This document shows, in pieces, positions 46,056 to 56,848 of a DNA stretch of 64,000 nucleotides. The stretch is taken from positions 64,492,416-64,556,415 of the forward strand of contig CM064871.1 in assembly GCA_032719365.1 (NCBI GenBank), written 5' to 3'. Origin of the DNA: Prinsepia uniflora (lineage: Eukaryota > Streptophyta > Magnoliopsida > Rosales > Rosaceae). A program made the translations under genes and the position numbers. The notes beneath the pieces are model-generated. The model did no database searches, had not been told where the DNA came from, and saw only the letters and a program-made list of their open reading frames with translations. The first letter of the stretch is position 1. The number at the start of each line of letters is the position of its first letter.

Positions 46056-49013
46056 TGTCAGGACCCACCCCGGTTTCACCCCGAAAACCGAGATAAATCC
46101 TGCTCCTGTCTGACACCCTGACACCAATACAGTCAGACGCAGGAGAAAGCATACTACATATCCCGAAGTCACAGTTTACAGAGCATAGTACAAAATACAC
46201 AGAAAAGAAAAACCGATAAACTAAATACACGCACGCGGAAAATTTGAAACACTCCGGGATCCCTCACGTGACTTCTATGCCTCAGACGCTGCCTCGACGC
46301 CGGAACCTCGCGCTAGCTCCACATCTTGGAGGGCAAGTTAAAAACAGAGGGTGTGAATGGACCATAATTAAGGTAAGAATGTCCAAAACCATTTATAAGA
46401 AAATCGGGTTTGACCCTCCGTTTTGAAACCACATGCATAACCCATTTATAAAAACAGTTATCAATCAATCCTCATAAAACATCATAAGAAACAGATACAC
46501 TATAAAACGATTATAGAAATCATATCATAAGCATCATAAAACGTGAATAGTAAATCATCATTTTCCGATCAAATCTGCTGGACCTATCCGAGTCTTTAAA
46601 CTCCCGAGTCTTTAAACTCAATCCAGGCCTCAATAATATCCGAGTCTTTAAACTCCCGAGTCTTTAAACTCAACAGGCCTACGGGGGAAATATCAATATA
46701 TCCGAGTCTTTAAACTCAATCTGGGTCTTTAAGCCCAATCCGGGCCCGTCCCCCGTCAAATCAATATCCGGGTCTTTAAACCCAATATCCAGATCCAGCA
46801 AATCCAATCCAAAACCATTTTGAAAACCTTTTCCAAATCCACATCCAAACCCGAATCCGAAATCACCGGTCTGATGCCCTTCCGGCATCCCGAACCGTCA
46901 TTTCGAACCCAAATCCGGAATTCCACTTTCCACTTATAAGTATTTAAACCAGTTATCCTTTGAAAACCCCAAAACCATGACATTTTTCTCAGAAATCGAC
47001 ATTTCTTGTAAAACGTGCCAAATAGTTATTTCTCGAAAAACGTGCAATTATATAAAACCACATCATAGATCCAACAATCATGAAATCACGTATATAAAAC
47101 AAGTATAGAAAACAGTTATGCATGTTCGAGTTTAAGGAAAGGGTCCACTCACAGTACCGAGCCCTCAATCGCGTCCCGAACGTCCTGCACGTTCCTCAGC
47201 TTCCTCGGGAAGTCCCGATCCTGTCAGCAACCGCCAAAGTACGTAACTAACACATTCACGAGGATCCACCTACATTCCCTCACAAATCCCCGGGTCCTAA
47301 ACGTAACGAACCGGAACCCTAAACCTTCACCCTCGCGGAACTACTTCGATTCGACGTCCGATTAACCCGAAACTAAGTTCAACGGACTCAACACAACTCC
47401 TAGACCAAAAACCATGTTGACCATTTGCCCCAGAACTGCCGCACGCGCCCCCACGCGCCGCCCAAAATGGTTGCGCGTGGCCCTCACGCGCCAGCTACAG
47501 TACCATCGTCAACCTCGAGTCGATTGTGCTGAACCGGCCGCTGCAACTCAAACCGGCGAGGACTGTTCTCCGCCGTCCGGCCACCAATTCACCTTCTTTC
47601 TTCACCTATAGCTTCGTCCAGACCTAGGCTACCTTTTCCCCAACTCCATAAACCTCGACTTGACCCACAACTTGTCGACTAAAGCTCAAAAGAAAACCCG
47701 TACAGACCCCTGTTCTTCTTTCCGGCCACCCAGGTCACCTCCCATCACGGTGGCCATCCCAAACTCTTCCTAGGACCATCTTGAACCTAACCCAACTCAC
47801 CTTAACCTTCGACTCAGTCCCGAACTTCACGACTTCCCGTCTGAAACTCACGGCCAAAACAGAGCACACAGAGTACCCGCCTCGTGCTAACCTTTACCGT
47901 ACACTCCCCGTCACGGCAGCACAACCAGAAGACTCCTTGGTCTCAACTAAATCCCTATACTCTTCGATTCAACCCCTAGACTCACGACTTTCGATTTGAA
48001 CCATGGCGGAAAAACAGAGTATGCACACGAGAAATAGGAATTACCTGCAACCGTCCACCGCCGTGCTCACCGCCGCGTTCCCTGGGGTCCACAGAACCGC
48101 CACAACCTCCTCTCGAGGCCACGTGCACCGTACACGGCCACAACACCACCACAAACTCTCAGTTCTTCTCCCTGTTTTCTCTGAAGTTCCCGTGGCTCTC
48201 AACTCACACACACCACGATTCCTCACCTCCCAACCTTCTCACCAGCTCTCTCTCACTCTCTAATCACTCTCATACACTCACAAACTCACCAGCACACACC
48301 ATCACCCTTCAATTCTCTCAATTTCCTCCCTCTGTTTTCTGTTCTTCTCTGCAAACCCAAACACACATTTGCACGGTTGCACCCCAATTATTTGTACCGC
48401 GCACACACTAAAACCTGCCAGAACCCACTACACACCTGCCACATGTCACCAATCCTCTCCATTCTCTCACACATGGCCCAATCTCAGCCATCCATCTGCC
48501 TTCTCTGTGCACAATTTCCAGAGCACAAAGACCAAAATACCCCTCATTTAAACTCAAAATTACAAGTATGCCACTACCTTTCTAGACCCGTATCTCACCC
48601 ATCGTACGTCCGATGAATACGTGCCGCCTGTCATCGAACTCAGGACAACGAGATCTACGTAACCATCCTCGGTCAACTTACCAAAACCCGATCGTCCAAA
48701 AAGTCAACTTTTCCCCCTATTTTACCAAAATTACAATTATGCCCTCATCCTTCCGAACATCATAACTTCCTCTTTGGATGTCAGAATCAAGCGTGCCACC
48801 TGCCTACGGATTCGTGACGTCCTAAACTACGTCCTGGTCACCGGTCAAAGTCCATTGGACCACTCAAACTAAAAGTCAACTTTTCGCCCGAACTAGGGGC
48901 AAAATCGTCATTCTACCCTAACGACCCCAACGAGACCAACTAACCACCGATTAAGCTCACTAATCCCACCTTAATCACACTACTAATCCCAGCTCTCGGG
49001 ACGGGTTGTTACA
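46056..49013 (-). mobile_element. Solo long gypsy LTR, 2958 bp, nested, perfect TSD
   Basis: On the minus strand it starts TGTAACAACCCGTCCC at 49013 and ends GGGTCCTGACA at 46056. The pentamer gctta flanks it exactly (46051-46055 and 49014-49018). Arms are GTCCACTCACAG at 47143-47154 and a mutated GTGAATGGAC near 46354. Between them lie repeated GAGTCTTTAAACTC hairpins (46580-46795), the same kind as in the LTR at 18517. Short ORFs inside are not genes. Confidence 0.92.
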
Positions 49014-49181
49014 GCTTAAGTCAGCTTCGAAAGAGAAATCTCAAGAGCTTAAGTAGCGTTGAACAAAATTAACTTTATTGGGAAATGTGTTCCCCTTATA
49101 TAGGGGTGAGTGAGATGTTCAATTTCCATAGTTCCGATGTGGGACAAATGCTCCTTGATTTGTGTATTAACACGTGTTACG

Positions 49182-51531
49182 TGACAGGACCCGTCCCAAC
49201 TGGACTTTGATAACTGTGCCCAGTCCTGCTCCCGTCTGACAAGTCAACTGAAGTCCCGAAACTACCCTTCAGCACCTGTCAGACCAGGGATAACTGCACT
49301 AATTTCCGCTCATGCCTCTGCCCCTCGATCAGCCCCGAACGTCATGCCACGACCTAGAGGGTCATCAAAACAGGAAAGGTGTGAGTGGACAAAATAATAT
49401 CATTTAAATACATTTATCAAAACACATCATTTACCCTCCAGTTTATCAAACCATGCATGCATAAAATCAACATATGAAAAACATTACCGGCTTTCGAGCT
49501 AAATCACATGAAAACATCAAATCCCGGCTCTCAAGCTCAAATGCCATTTGATATAAAATCATTTTATCATACAACAAAGCATATAACTCGGGAATTATAC
49601 ATCCGAGGATCCTCTGGGAATTACACATCCAGAGTCGTCATCTATGCTGAGAATTACACATCCAACCTCACCGGGAATTACACATCCGGTCCCTCCGGGA
49701 ATTACGCATCCGGAGTCCCTCCAGGAATTACACATCTGGAGTCATCAAATATCAATACACAATCAAAATCATCATTAAAACCATGTTAAAACCATTTATC
49801 ACAGGGCCAAATGCCCAAATCTCATTTCTCACTTCTCGTAAATCCGTAAAAGTATTAAATACTTCAATGCACGTAAATCCGTAAAATCATATCTGAAAAC
49901 ATCACAACTCCATTCAATCAATTTCCCAACTCATAATCTAAGTCAAAACCAATCGCAAATCCCGGGCTTTCGCCCAAAACAATCATTTCTCATTTTCTCG
50001 AAAAATGTGCCCAAAAAAATAATTAAAATAATCATTAAATCCTGAGATAATCATATCAAATCATTTCAATTCAAATCATGTAAAACATTTAACTATGCAA
50101 GCATGTTAATTTATAAAACAAACGTCCACTCACACACCGTCCAAACCGCTCGCTTTCCGAGCCGCACGCGTTTCCGTAATTTCCACAATTTCCAGAAATC
50201 TCGAATCCTGTCCAAAATCATTATTCATGGTCACTAACAACTCAATTTACTTCATACTAATTCCCCATAATTTTTTGGGAATTAAATATTAATTTAAAAC
50301 ATAACATAAACCTTCGGACCCTCGAAACAATATCGAAATGGTGTCCGATCAACTCGAAACCAAAGCCAAAATGTTCGTTACATTGAATAGGACAAAAGTC
50401 GTGTTGAACTCACCTCGGGAATCATGCTCACGCGCTCTCACGCGCCTTGCTACAGTGCATCGTCCCTGCCCGTTTGTCTGTAAAACGAATCCTACGACCC
50501 GCGAACAAACCCGGTTCAATGTCCATCAATTCTACACCGTTTTAAATAATTCCAACGTCCATTAGCATCAAAATAGGTTTAATTAAGGATCTGTGAATTC
50601 AATTACATAGGACCTTACCTCAATCCAGTCGAATCAAGCTCGACTATTCGAAGAACACCGAAGCACTGTTCATCGTCCAATCTCCACAATTTCTCATTTG
50701 TTTCCTTCAATTGATGCATCAGGAAGCATTGTGGGGTCTTAATGAACGTATTTCCATGACCAATTTCATGGTTCTATGTCCCTAATTCCACGACTCAAGT
50801 TCGAAAATCCAGCATCCTCCCCCTTTCTGTTCTAGGGCAAAAAACATCGAATTTCCTTCAATTTTAATTGCATTCGACTCGTCTCGATCCCAGGAGGCTA
50901 AACTAAAGGTCAATTTCACTCAAACATGTCCACAAGTTCAAATTCGATCCTAAGTTGTCAATTCAAGGTTTCGGGTTTTTTGGGTTTGTAGGTTCAGTTT
51001 CAGCTGAGTTCAAAGCTCACAACTCACCATTTCATTTCCTTTCTTTTCCCCTCTACATCTCCCATTCAATCTCTCTCTGTTCCTTGTTTTAATCCAAGTC
51101 GTACATATATGATCAAACAACAAACGGTTTGGTTGTTATCGTTTTGAATATTCAAACATTGCTTTACACTAACCTTTCAATTATGGTGACAAGTGTCACC
51201 AAGAGATCAGTCCTCATCCAAATTAGCTGAATCAGCCACTTAATTATCCAATTATCCCTGCTGTGGCAAATTACCATGTTGCCCTTACCATAACAAATTA
51301 CCACAATGCCCCTAGCCTTCGCAGACTTATAACTTTCACGTCCGAACTCCGATTGGCGCATGCCGTCTGTCTACGGATTCAGCGTCCCGAGACCTATCCA
51401 ACGGTACTTCCGGAAAGTCCAAACAAGGTCCCGATCAAAAAGTCAACTTTCGGCCCTTATAACTAGGGGTAAAATCGTCATTTCCTTTGATTTTTCTAAT
51501 TTTTCCTTTTTCGAATTTCCGGGTCGTCACA
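49182..51531 (-). mobile_element. Solo long gypsy LTR, 2350 bp, nested, perfect TSD
   Basis: On the minus strand it starts TGTGACGACCCGG at 51531 and ends GGGACGGGTCCTGTCA at 49182. The pentamer ttacg flanks it exactly (49177-49181 and 51532-51536). Arms GTGAGTGGAC (49381-49390) and GTCCACTCAC (50124-50133) bound a cassette with repeated GGGAATTACACATCC units (49588-49742) and GGGCTTTCGCCC (49964-49975). Confidence 0.92.
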
Positions 51532-51975
51532 TTACGTAGATCGAGGGTGAGAGGCTTCCACGTGTCATCCTGGTTTGGGCCCAATATTTGGGCTATGTAA
51601 GCATTGTAGGCTTGAGCCATGTTCGGTGCTTGAGCTTTAATTATTATTACCAGGGGCAATTTGGTCATTTCAGGAATTATGGGCCATGTGGTAGCTCCAC
51701 ATTCTTCCGGTGATTTTGGGTTCCACAAATGCCCCCACATCGCTTAGGGATTCAGGAAATTCTAAGTGATGTAATTTGTATTTTGGTCCTCATAAATTAT
51801 ATATGGGAGTAGAACTCTGTTTGATCTTCAATTTCATTGTACCTCTATCTGAGAGTCTCTGCTGTCGCAGTAAGCTCCTTGCTTAATTGAGAGACTTTTG
51901 AATATTTCTTTAATTGTTAAGCTTTACATTTTTGCACATTCTGAGAGCTGTATGAGTCTAATTGTAGCAATTTAA

Positions 51976-52329
51976 GTGGCGTTAAGCTTTATTTTCAGAG
52001 ACGGTCATTTCAATATGCGTCAAGGTGCACTTCTGGTGAGACCCAGTAGGCTTGCATTGTGGGAGCAAGGTGGCTCGCATAGTCTGAATCTGTTCCGTGG
52101 GAAGTATACAGACTTCAAGGGACCTGAAGAATTCAGGTCCTGGAAGGTCCGCAACAAACATGGATTTCCAGAAGGGGTGCTTGCAGAGCTTTACGATAAG
52201 TACTCATCTATGAAGGTACCCAAGAACGGCAGGAGAAGAAATTCGAAGTCCAACCGATGGACAAAATTTCATTCTTTGATCGAGGTGAGGCATGGTTCAA
52301 CTACAAGACAAGACATGCTACAAGTATGA
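51976..52329 (+). pseudogene. Opposite-strand extra ORF of the gypsy element, part 1
   Basis: 117 codons on the strand opposite to gag, with motifs LWEQGGSHSLNLFRGKYTDF and GPEEFRSWKV...GFPEGVLAELYDKYSSM. I do not recognise an enzyme. Place and orientation match the additional ORFs described for plant Tat-lineage elements, some of which resemble the plant mobile domain; similarity to those is an impression only. The frame is broken after 52329 and resumes as a probable second part at 53014. Confidence 0.4.
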
Positions 52330-53013
52330 TGCGAGGTATTCTACATCCAAGACTTGGTGTGCCATAATGCAAGGTAAGGCAAGGTTAGAGCAGGAAGTGA
52401 TGCGCCAAATGACATGAGGTGTTCTTCCCATCGACCATTCACTCGGTGCGTGGTGGATAGAAGAGTTCGACACATGGGCAGCAAGGTGCACCATGACCTG
52501 TTTAGACTTTCATCCACAAGAGGCGAGGTACCCCATGATTTGAAGCTAGGCATGTTGCAACACAAGAGGATACGTGCCAAAGTGCAAGATGAGGCAAGGT
52601 ATCCCATGACGCGAGGCGAAGTGCATGTGGTGCCATAAAGTGAATGAAGCGTCTCGAGGATTTTTTTTGGCTTTCGGTGGACCTTCTAGTGACTTGACAT
52701 TCTAGGTCCTGTTGAGCTCAAAATGGAGTGGCTACAAGGTGAAGCATAAAGACGGAGGATCGATCATGCCCCCTGTGAAGCTCCAGATGGTATACGCTAC
52801 TACGTAATTGAAGGAAGAAATCTTGTAGGTGGACCATGCATATGGTACTTCGAAGATAGAAAGGTCTGACACACGAGGATCAAGGCACGACAGAATGTAA
52901 GGTAAGGCCTAGTTGGAGCTCAAAGTGTTGCACTAGGCGTACTTCCAATGACCATGCATGTGGTGTTTGGTAGATAGAAGAGCTCGGTACGTTTACAGAC
53001 TTGTCATCTTCAA

Positions 53014-53505
53014 GTGCAGGTGGAGCCAACATCGAAGCTTTTAGCAAAGAAGACGAGGAGTCTCATCACCTGGTATGAGGCATGTCACAACCCAGCAGGA
53101 GGCCTGTTCCAGCTGCGCAGACGCTTGCATGATTCCAAAGAAGAAGTCAAACGGTTGGATGTTGAAATCCAAAATTTGAGAGCTGGCGGCTTGCTGCCCT
53201 CTCTTTCCCCCACAACTTTGTGTTTTAAGGAAGATGAAGCGCAAAAGTTGGACATGGAAAGCCGGAGCGGGATCACCACCAAAGAGCTGGAGCTTGAACT
53301 AGAGATGGAGCCTGAGCCTGAACTGGAGCTTGAGTTGGAGGCTAAGAAAGTAGATGTTCCTGAAGCCGATGAGTCTCCTGAAGACGTTTCTCTACTTTCA
53401 GCAGAAGAGTGGGCAAAGTTTCAAAGGACCATGGGCTTTGAAGACTTGCAATTGCATCTACTTCATCTTTGTATGTTTTTTATCGCATTTGCATTTTTGT
53501 ATTGA
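53014..53505 (+). pseudogene. Opposite-strand extra ORF of the gypsy element, part 2
   Basis: 163 codons with a coiled-coil-like RRRLHDSKEEVKRLDVEIQN, then a Glu/Leu-rich repeat (ELELELEMEPEPELELELE), then SAEEWAKFQRTMGFEDLQLH and a hydrophobic tail. It is probably the C-terminal part of the same ORF as 51976-52329; ~680 bp between them have no consistent frame. Function unknown. Confidence 0.4.
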
Positions 53506-53869
53506 ATAACTGGTTTGAGCAATCGAGATGTGATTAGCCAACCATCCTTTAAATCAATAAATGAAAACGATATTTATGAGAAATTTTGAGCTCCCGTATC
53601 CTTGTCTAATTCTACTAACTGCCTTGATGTATCCAAACTTGTTTGCTCATCAAATGCCCTCGTTATAGCCATGGGCATCCAACTTTGGGTTTTGGCTAAC
53701 TTGGTTAGCGTTCGTTTTGGTGTTTCCTTCAAGGAAGGGTTTTTACTTCTTATTAGAAGGCTTGAAGTGCTTCCAAGATGAAGATTTTGAGTGCTTTCTA
53801 GTGGAAGGTTTTGAGTGCTTCCTAGTGGAAGACGAACACAAGGTGTAGGTTGAAATGCATTGCATAGCG

Positions 53870-54566
53870 AAAGTATAAGCGCTTTGCAGGGAAAAGTCTC
53901 GATCGCTTCACATGGCGAAGGCTTGGACGCTTCGCAGGGCGAAGGCTTAGGTGGTTCGCATGGCGAAGTCAAAGGCTTAGATGGTTCGTAAGGCGAAGGC
54001 TTGGGTTCTTCGCATGGCGAAGGCTTAGATGCATCGCAGGGCGAACGATTTGATGCTTCGCATGATGAAGACGTAGGTGCTTTGTATAGCCAAGGCTTAG
54101 ATGTTTCGCAGAGCAAAGGCTTGAATGCTTCGCAAGGCGAAGGCTTAGATGTTTCGCAGGGCGAAGACTTGGATGCTTCGCAAGGCGAAGACTTAGATGC
54201 TTCACAGGGAAATGGCTTAGATGCTTTGCAGGGCGAAGGCTTATATGATTCACAAGACAAAGACTTAGATGCTTCTCAAGGCAAAGGCTTGGATGCTTCG
54301 CAGGGCGAAGGCTTGGATGCTTCGTAGGGCGAAGGCTTGGTTGCTTCGCAGGATAAAGGCTTGGATGCTTCGCAGGGCAAAGGCTTAGATCCTTCACAGG
54401 GCGAAGGCTTGGATGCTTCGCAGGGCAAAGGCTTAGATGCTTCGTAGGAAGAATGCTTGGATACTTCACAAGGCGAAGACTTAGATTCTTCGCAGGACGA
54501 AGGCTTTGATACTTCACAAGGCGAAGGCTTAGATGCTTCGCAGGGCGAAGGCTTGGATGCTTCGAT
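53870..54566 (-). repeat. 24-bp minisatellite, about 29 units, open on both sides of gag
   Basis: A 24-bp unit (plus strand GGCGAAGGCTTGGATGCTTC plus four bases) repeats about 29 times with point differences. 24 is a multiple of three, so minus-strand frames encode eight-residue repeats: SPCEASKP (frame 53574-54260) and LRPAKHPS (frame 53969-54727). No stop breaks most of the array. It lies just after the gag end. Confidence 0.9.
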
Positions 54567-54760
54567 GAAGAAGGCTTTGATGCTAAAGGGAATAAGTTTT
54601 GAAAATTGTATATGTTGAAAAAATATGTTTGTACGTATTTAGAACAATTTTTCAATCTTATTGATAATTCAAATGCATGGTACTTGAATTTAGAAGACAA
54701 CTTGAAAAGAAAACTTGAAATCCTCATATACTTCTATGTCTCTCTAATTTTGACATGCAG

Positions 54761-56695
54761 TTAGTTGATGCAGATCACTTTTGAAGCTGGCTCCTTAGGT
54801 TCTTTGTCTGCGGATCGATCCACGGCCTTCACGTTGACGTACTCGGTGCAATGTCCCTCTTTGATGAGATTCTGGAGATATCTCTCGAAGGGTATGCATT
54901 TCTCAATGTTATGCCCATAACACTCGTGGTAGGCACACCACTTCGTCTTATCGGCATTCTCTTGATCGCCTTTGACCAGCTCTGACTTCTTGAACCAGGG
55001 TTTGTCCTTTATCTCATTGTGAATCTGATGGACATGTATTGTGAAATACATATTAGGCTTATCGATGGTTGAGGCATTAGGAGGTTGGTTCGCCTTGCGT
55101 TTGTTGAACCCCTCATGTGAAAATTTTCCACTAATATCTTCTTTGCGTGGTGATGACGGTTTGTAAGCTTTCTCGCTCGTCTCGGCATGATCTGGCGTAT
55201 GCGCATCACTTTTTTCATCCTCCCAGCATGCATGACGCTCCGCTAGATAGAGCATCTTGGTGAGACCTCGTGCATTGCCCATGACAATGTCTCCGTATAG
55301 CTGGCTATCCCGGGGAAGCCCTTGCTTGAACGCCATTGCAGCAATAAGGTCGATGTTGCCAACAATTTGAGAATTTTCCGTGCAGTACCTCCGAATGTAC
55401 TGTCGGAGGCGCTCTTTTGCTCACTTCCGGATGGAGAAGAGATGGTCTTTCTTTACCTCAACCGTACGAAGTTGCAAGTACTTCTTCACAAACGCTAGAG
55501 CCAACTCTTCAAAAGATGCAATCGACCTCCGGGGGAGATGATTGAATCATGTAATGGCTTGGCCTTACAGGGAGGCTTGAAACACCTTGCACATGAGTGC
55601 ATCGTTGTCTCTGTGGAAAACCATAACTCCCCGGTAGTAGTCTATGTGTTTCACTGGGTCAGAATTTCCTTTGAACGGATTGAAGTTTGGCGTCGCAAAC
55701 CTTTGAGGGAATGACGCCTCCTCAATATCCCTCACGAAGGGTGTAGACAGCTGAATCTAACGACGTAGATCATTCTCTAGATCACCATCTCGTTGAATAC
55801 GAAGGTGTCGATCCAACATCCTTTGAGCGTTATTAGCTCATAGTGCACATCCTTAAGGCCGTGAGTCATTATCCGCTACCCACCGGGAACCTCCTCGAGC
55901 CTTTCCCATTGACCTTTGAGGTAGCGTAGGTGAGTAAGCCTCATCTTCCCCCTCATTGCCATGGGTAGATTGTTTTGAGGCTTTATGTGAAGTCCTGACG
56001 TTCCCTTCCGCTCACATGTGAACGCTCCACTCATGACGTTGTCCCGACCCTACTTCCAAACCGATCATGCACTGATAGCCTTGCCGTTATGGTCTCTTTT
56101 CCCTGCGGGTGTGACTTTCTTTGCCAGAGTCACTTAGCGACGTGTCCTAAGACATTATTTGGCATCAGACCGCTTCCTTCCCCGCACGCCTTGGAACATT
56201 CTCATGTCTTCCACGAGAGGTGGAATGTCTCTCTGGTATTTGAGCTGTTCTTTCCTCCAGGAGTCACTGCAAAAGCTCCGACTGAAGTTGAACTTGGCTG
56301 CTCAACCTTTCCACCTGTTGAGCCAGGTTGTCCTGAGGGGGTTGGTGGTGGCTCCTCCCTGAGATGTCGTATCGCCCATCCAGAAAGTCCCGTATATCCA
56401 TGTTCCTAGTGGGCTGACTCTGCCTTGACGCTCATCCCACCATCTGCTTGCTTGTTTGCAGCAAGGTTAAAGTTCATTCCCCTAGTACAGGCACTTGGTT
56501 TGTTGGAGATGGGAACGCTCTGAAGCTGAAGGTTGGCATCCTTCCTTGCATCTCCATGGGCGCTTCTATGGACACACGTTGGGGACGTATTATGTGTTCC
56601 TTCGGAGTCTCTATGCGAGCTTCATTCCTTGACTGAGCAGTTGAGGCTGAAACACCTTCTCCGGCTGAACGAACAGATCGTCGAACCCTAGCCAT
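54761..56695 (-). pseudogene. Gypsy gag, Tat/Athila-type, with stop codons
   Basis: A start at 56695 (MARVRRSVRSAG) opens the N-terminal part. From ~55760 the Retrotrans_gag domain is readable (NFNPFKGNSDPVKHIDYYRG, then FEELALAFVKKYLQLRT). Stops interrupt it at 55565-55567 (TAA), 55547-55549 (TGA, normally Trp) and 55421-55423 (TGA, normally Arg). The final 191-codon open part (55336-54761) has the zinc knuckle C-X2-H-X4-H-X4-C (KWCAYHECYGHNIEKC) usual for this clade. No protease follows. Confidence 0.8.
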
Positions 56696-56848
56696 TCTCT
56701 TCCAGAGAATCTTGAATGGAAAGTTGTTGTCGAACGATGAACATGTTCAAGATCTTCGAACAACGTTATGAACGAAGTAAGATGAATGATGAACGATCGT
56801 GAGAGCTTCTTCTTGAATATCTTCAAGCTCTCAATGAAAGCACCAATT

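Larger units (their letters stand above)
45927..56848 (-). mobile_element. Non-autonomous gypsy element (Tat/Ogre-Athila type gag), no pol
   Basis: On the minus strand the order is: a 5' LTR end (...CAGCTTCAACA at 56848), a PBS-like TTGGTGCTTTCATTGAGAG (56847-56827), gag (56695-54761), a 24-bp minisatellite (~54566-53870), an ORF in opposite orientation (53505-51976), a purine tract GGGGGCA, and a 3' LTR starting TGTGGAACCC at 51727 and ending CAGCTTCAACA at 45927. The 3' LTR holds two younger solo LTRs; without them it is ~483 bp. Only ~30 bp of the 5' LTR remain, so it is truncated. No RT or integrase text was found between gag and the 3' LTR. Confidence 0.75.

Noticed and set aside
54001..54327. 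108-codon plus-strand ORF of SQGEGLDA repeats
   Set aside because: It is the opposite strand of the 24-bp minisatellite, where any frame tends to stay open.
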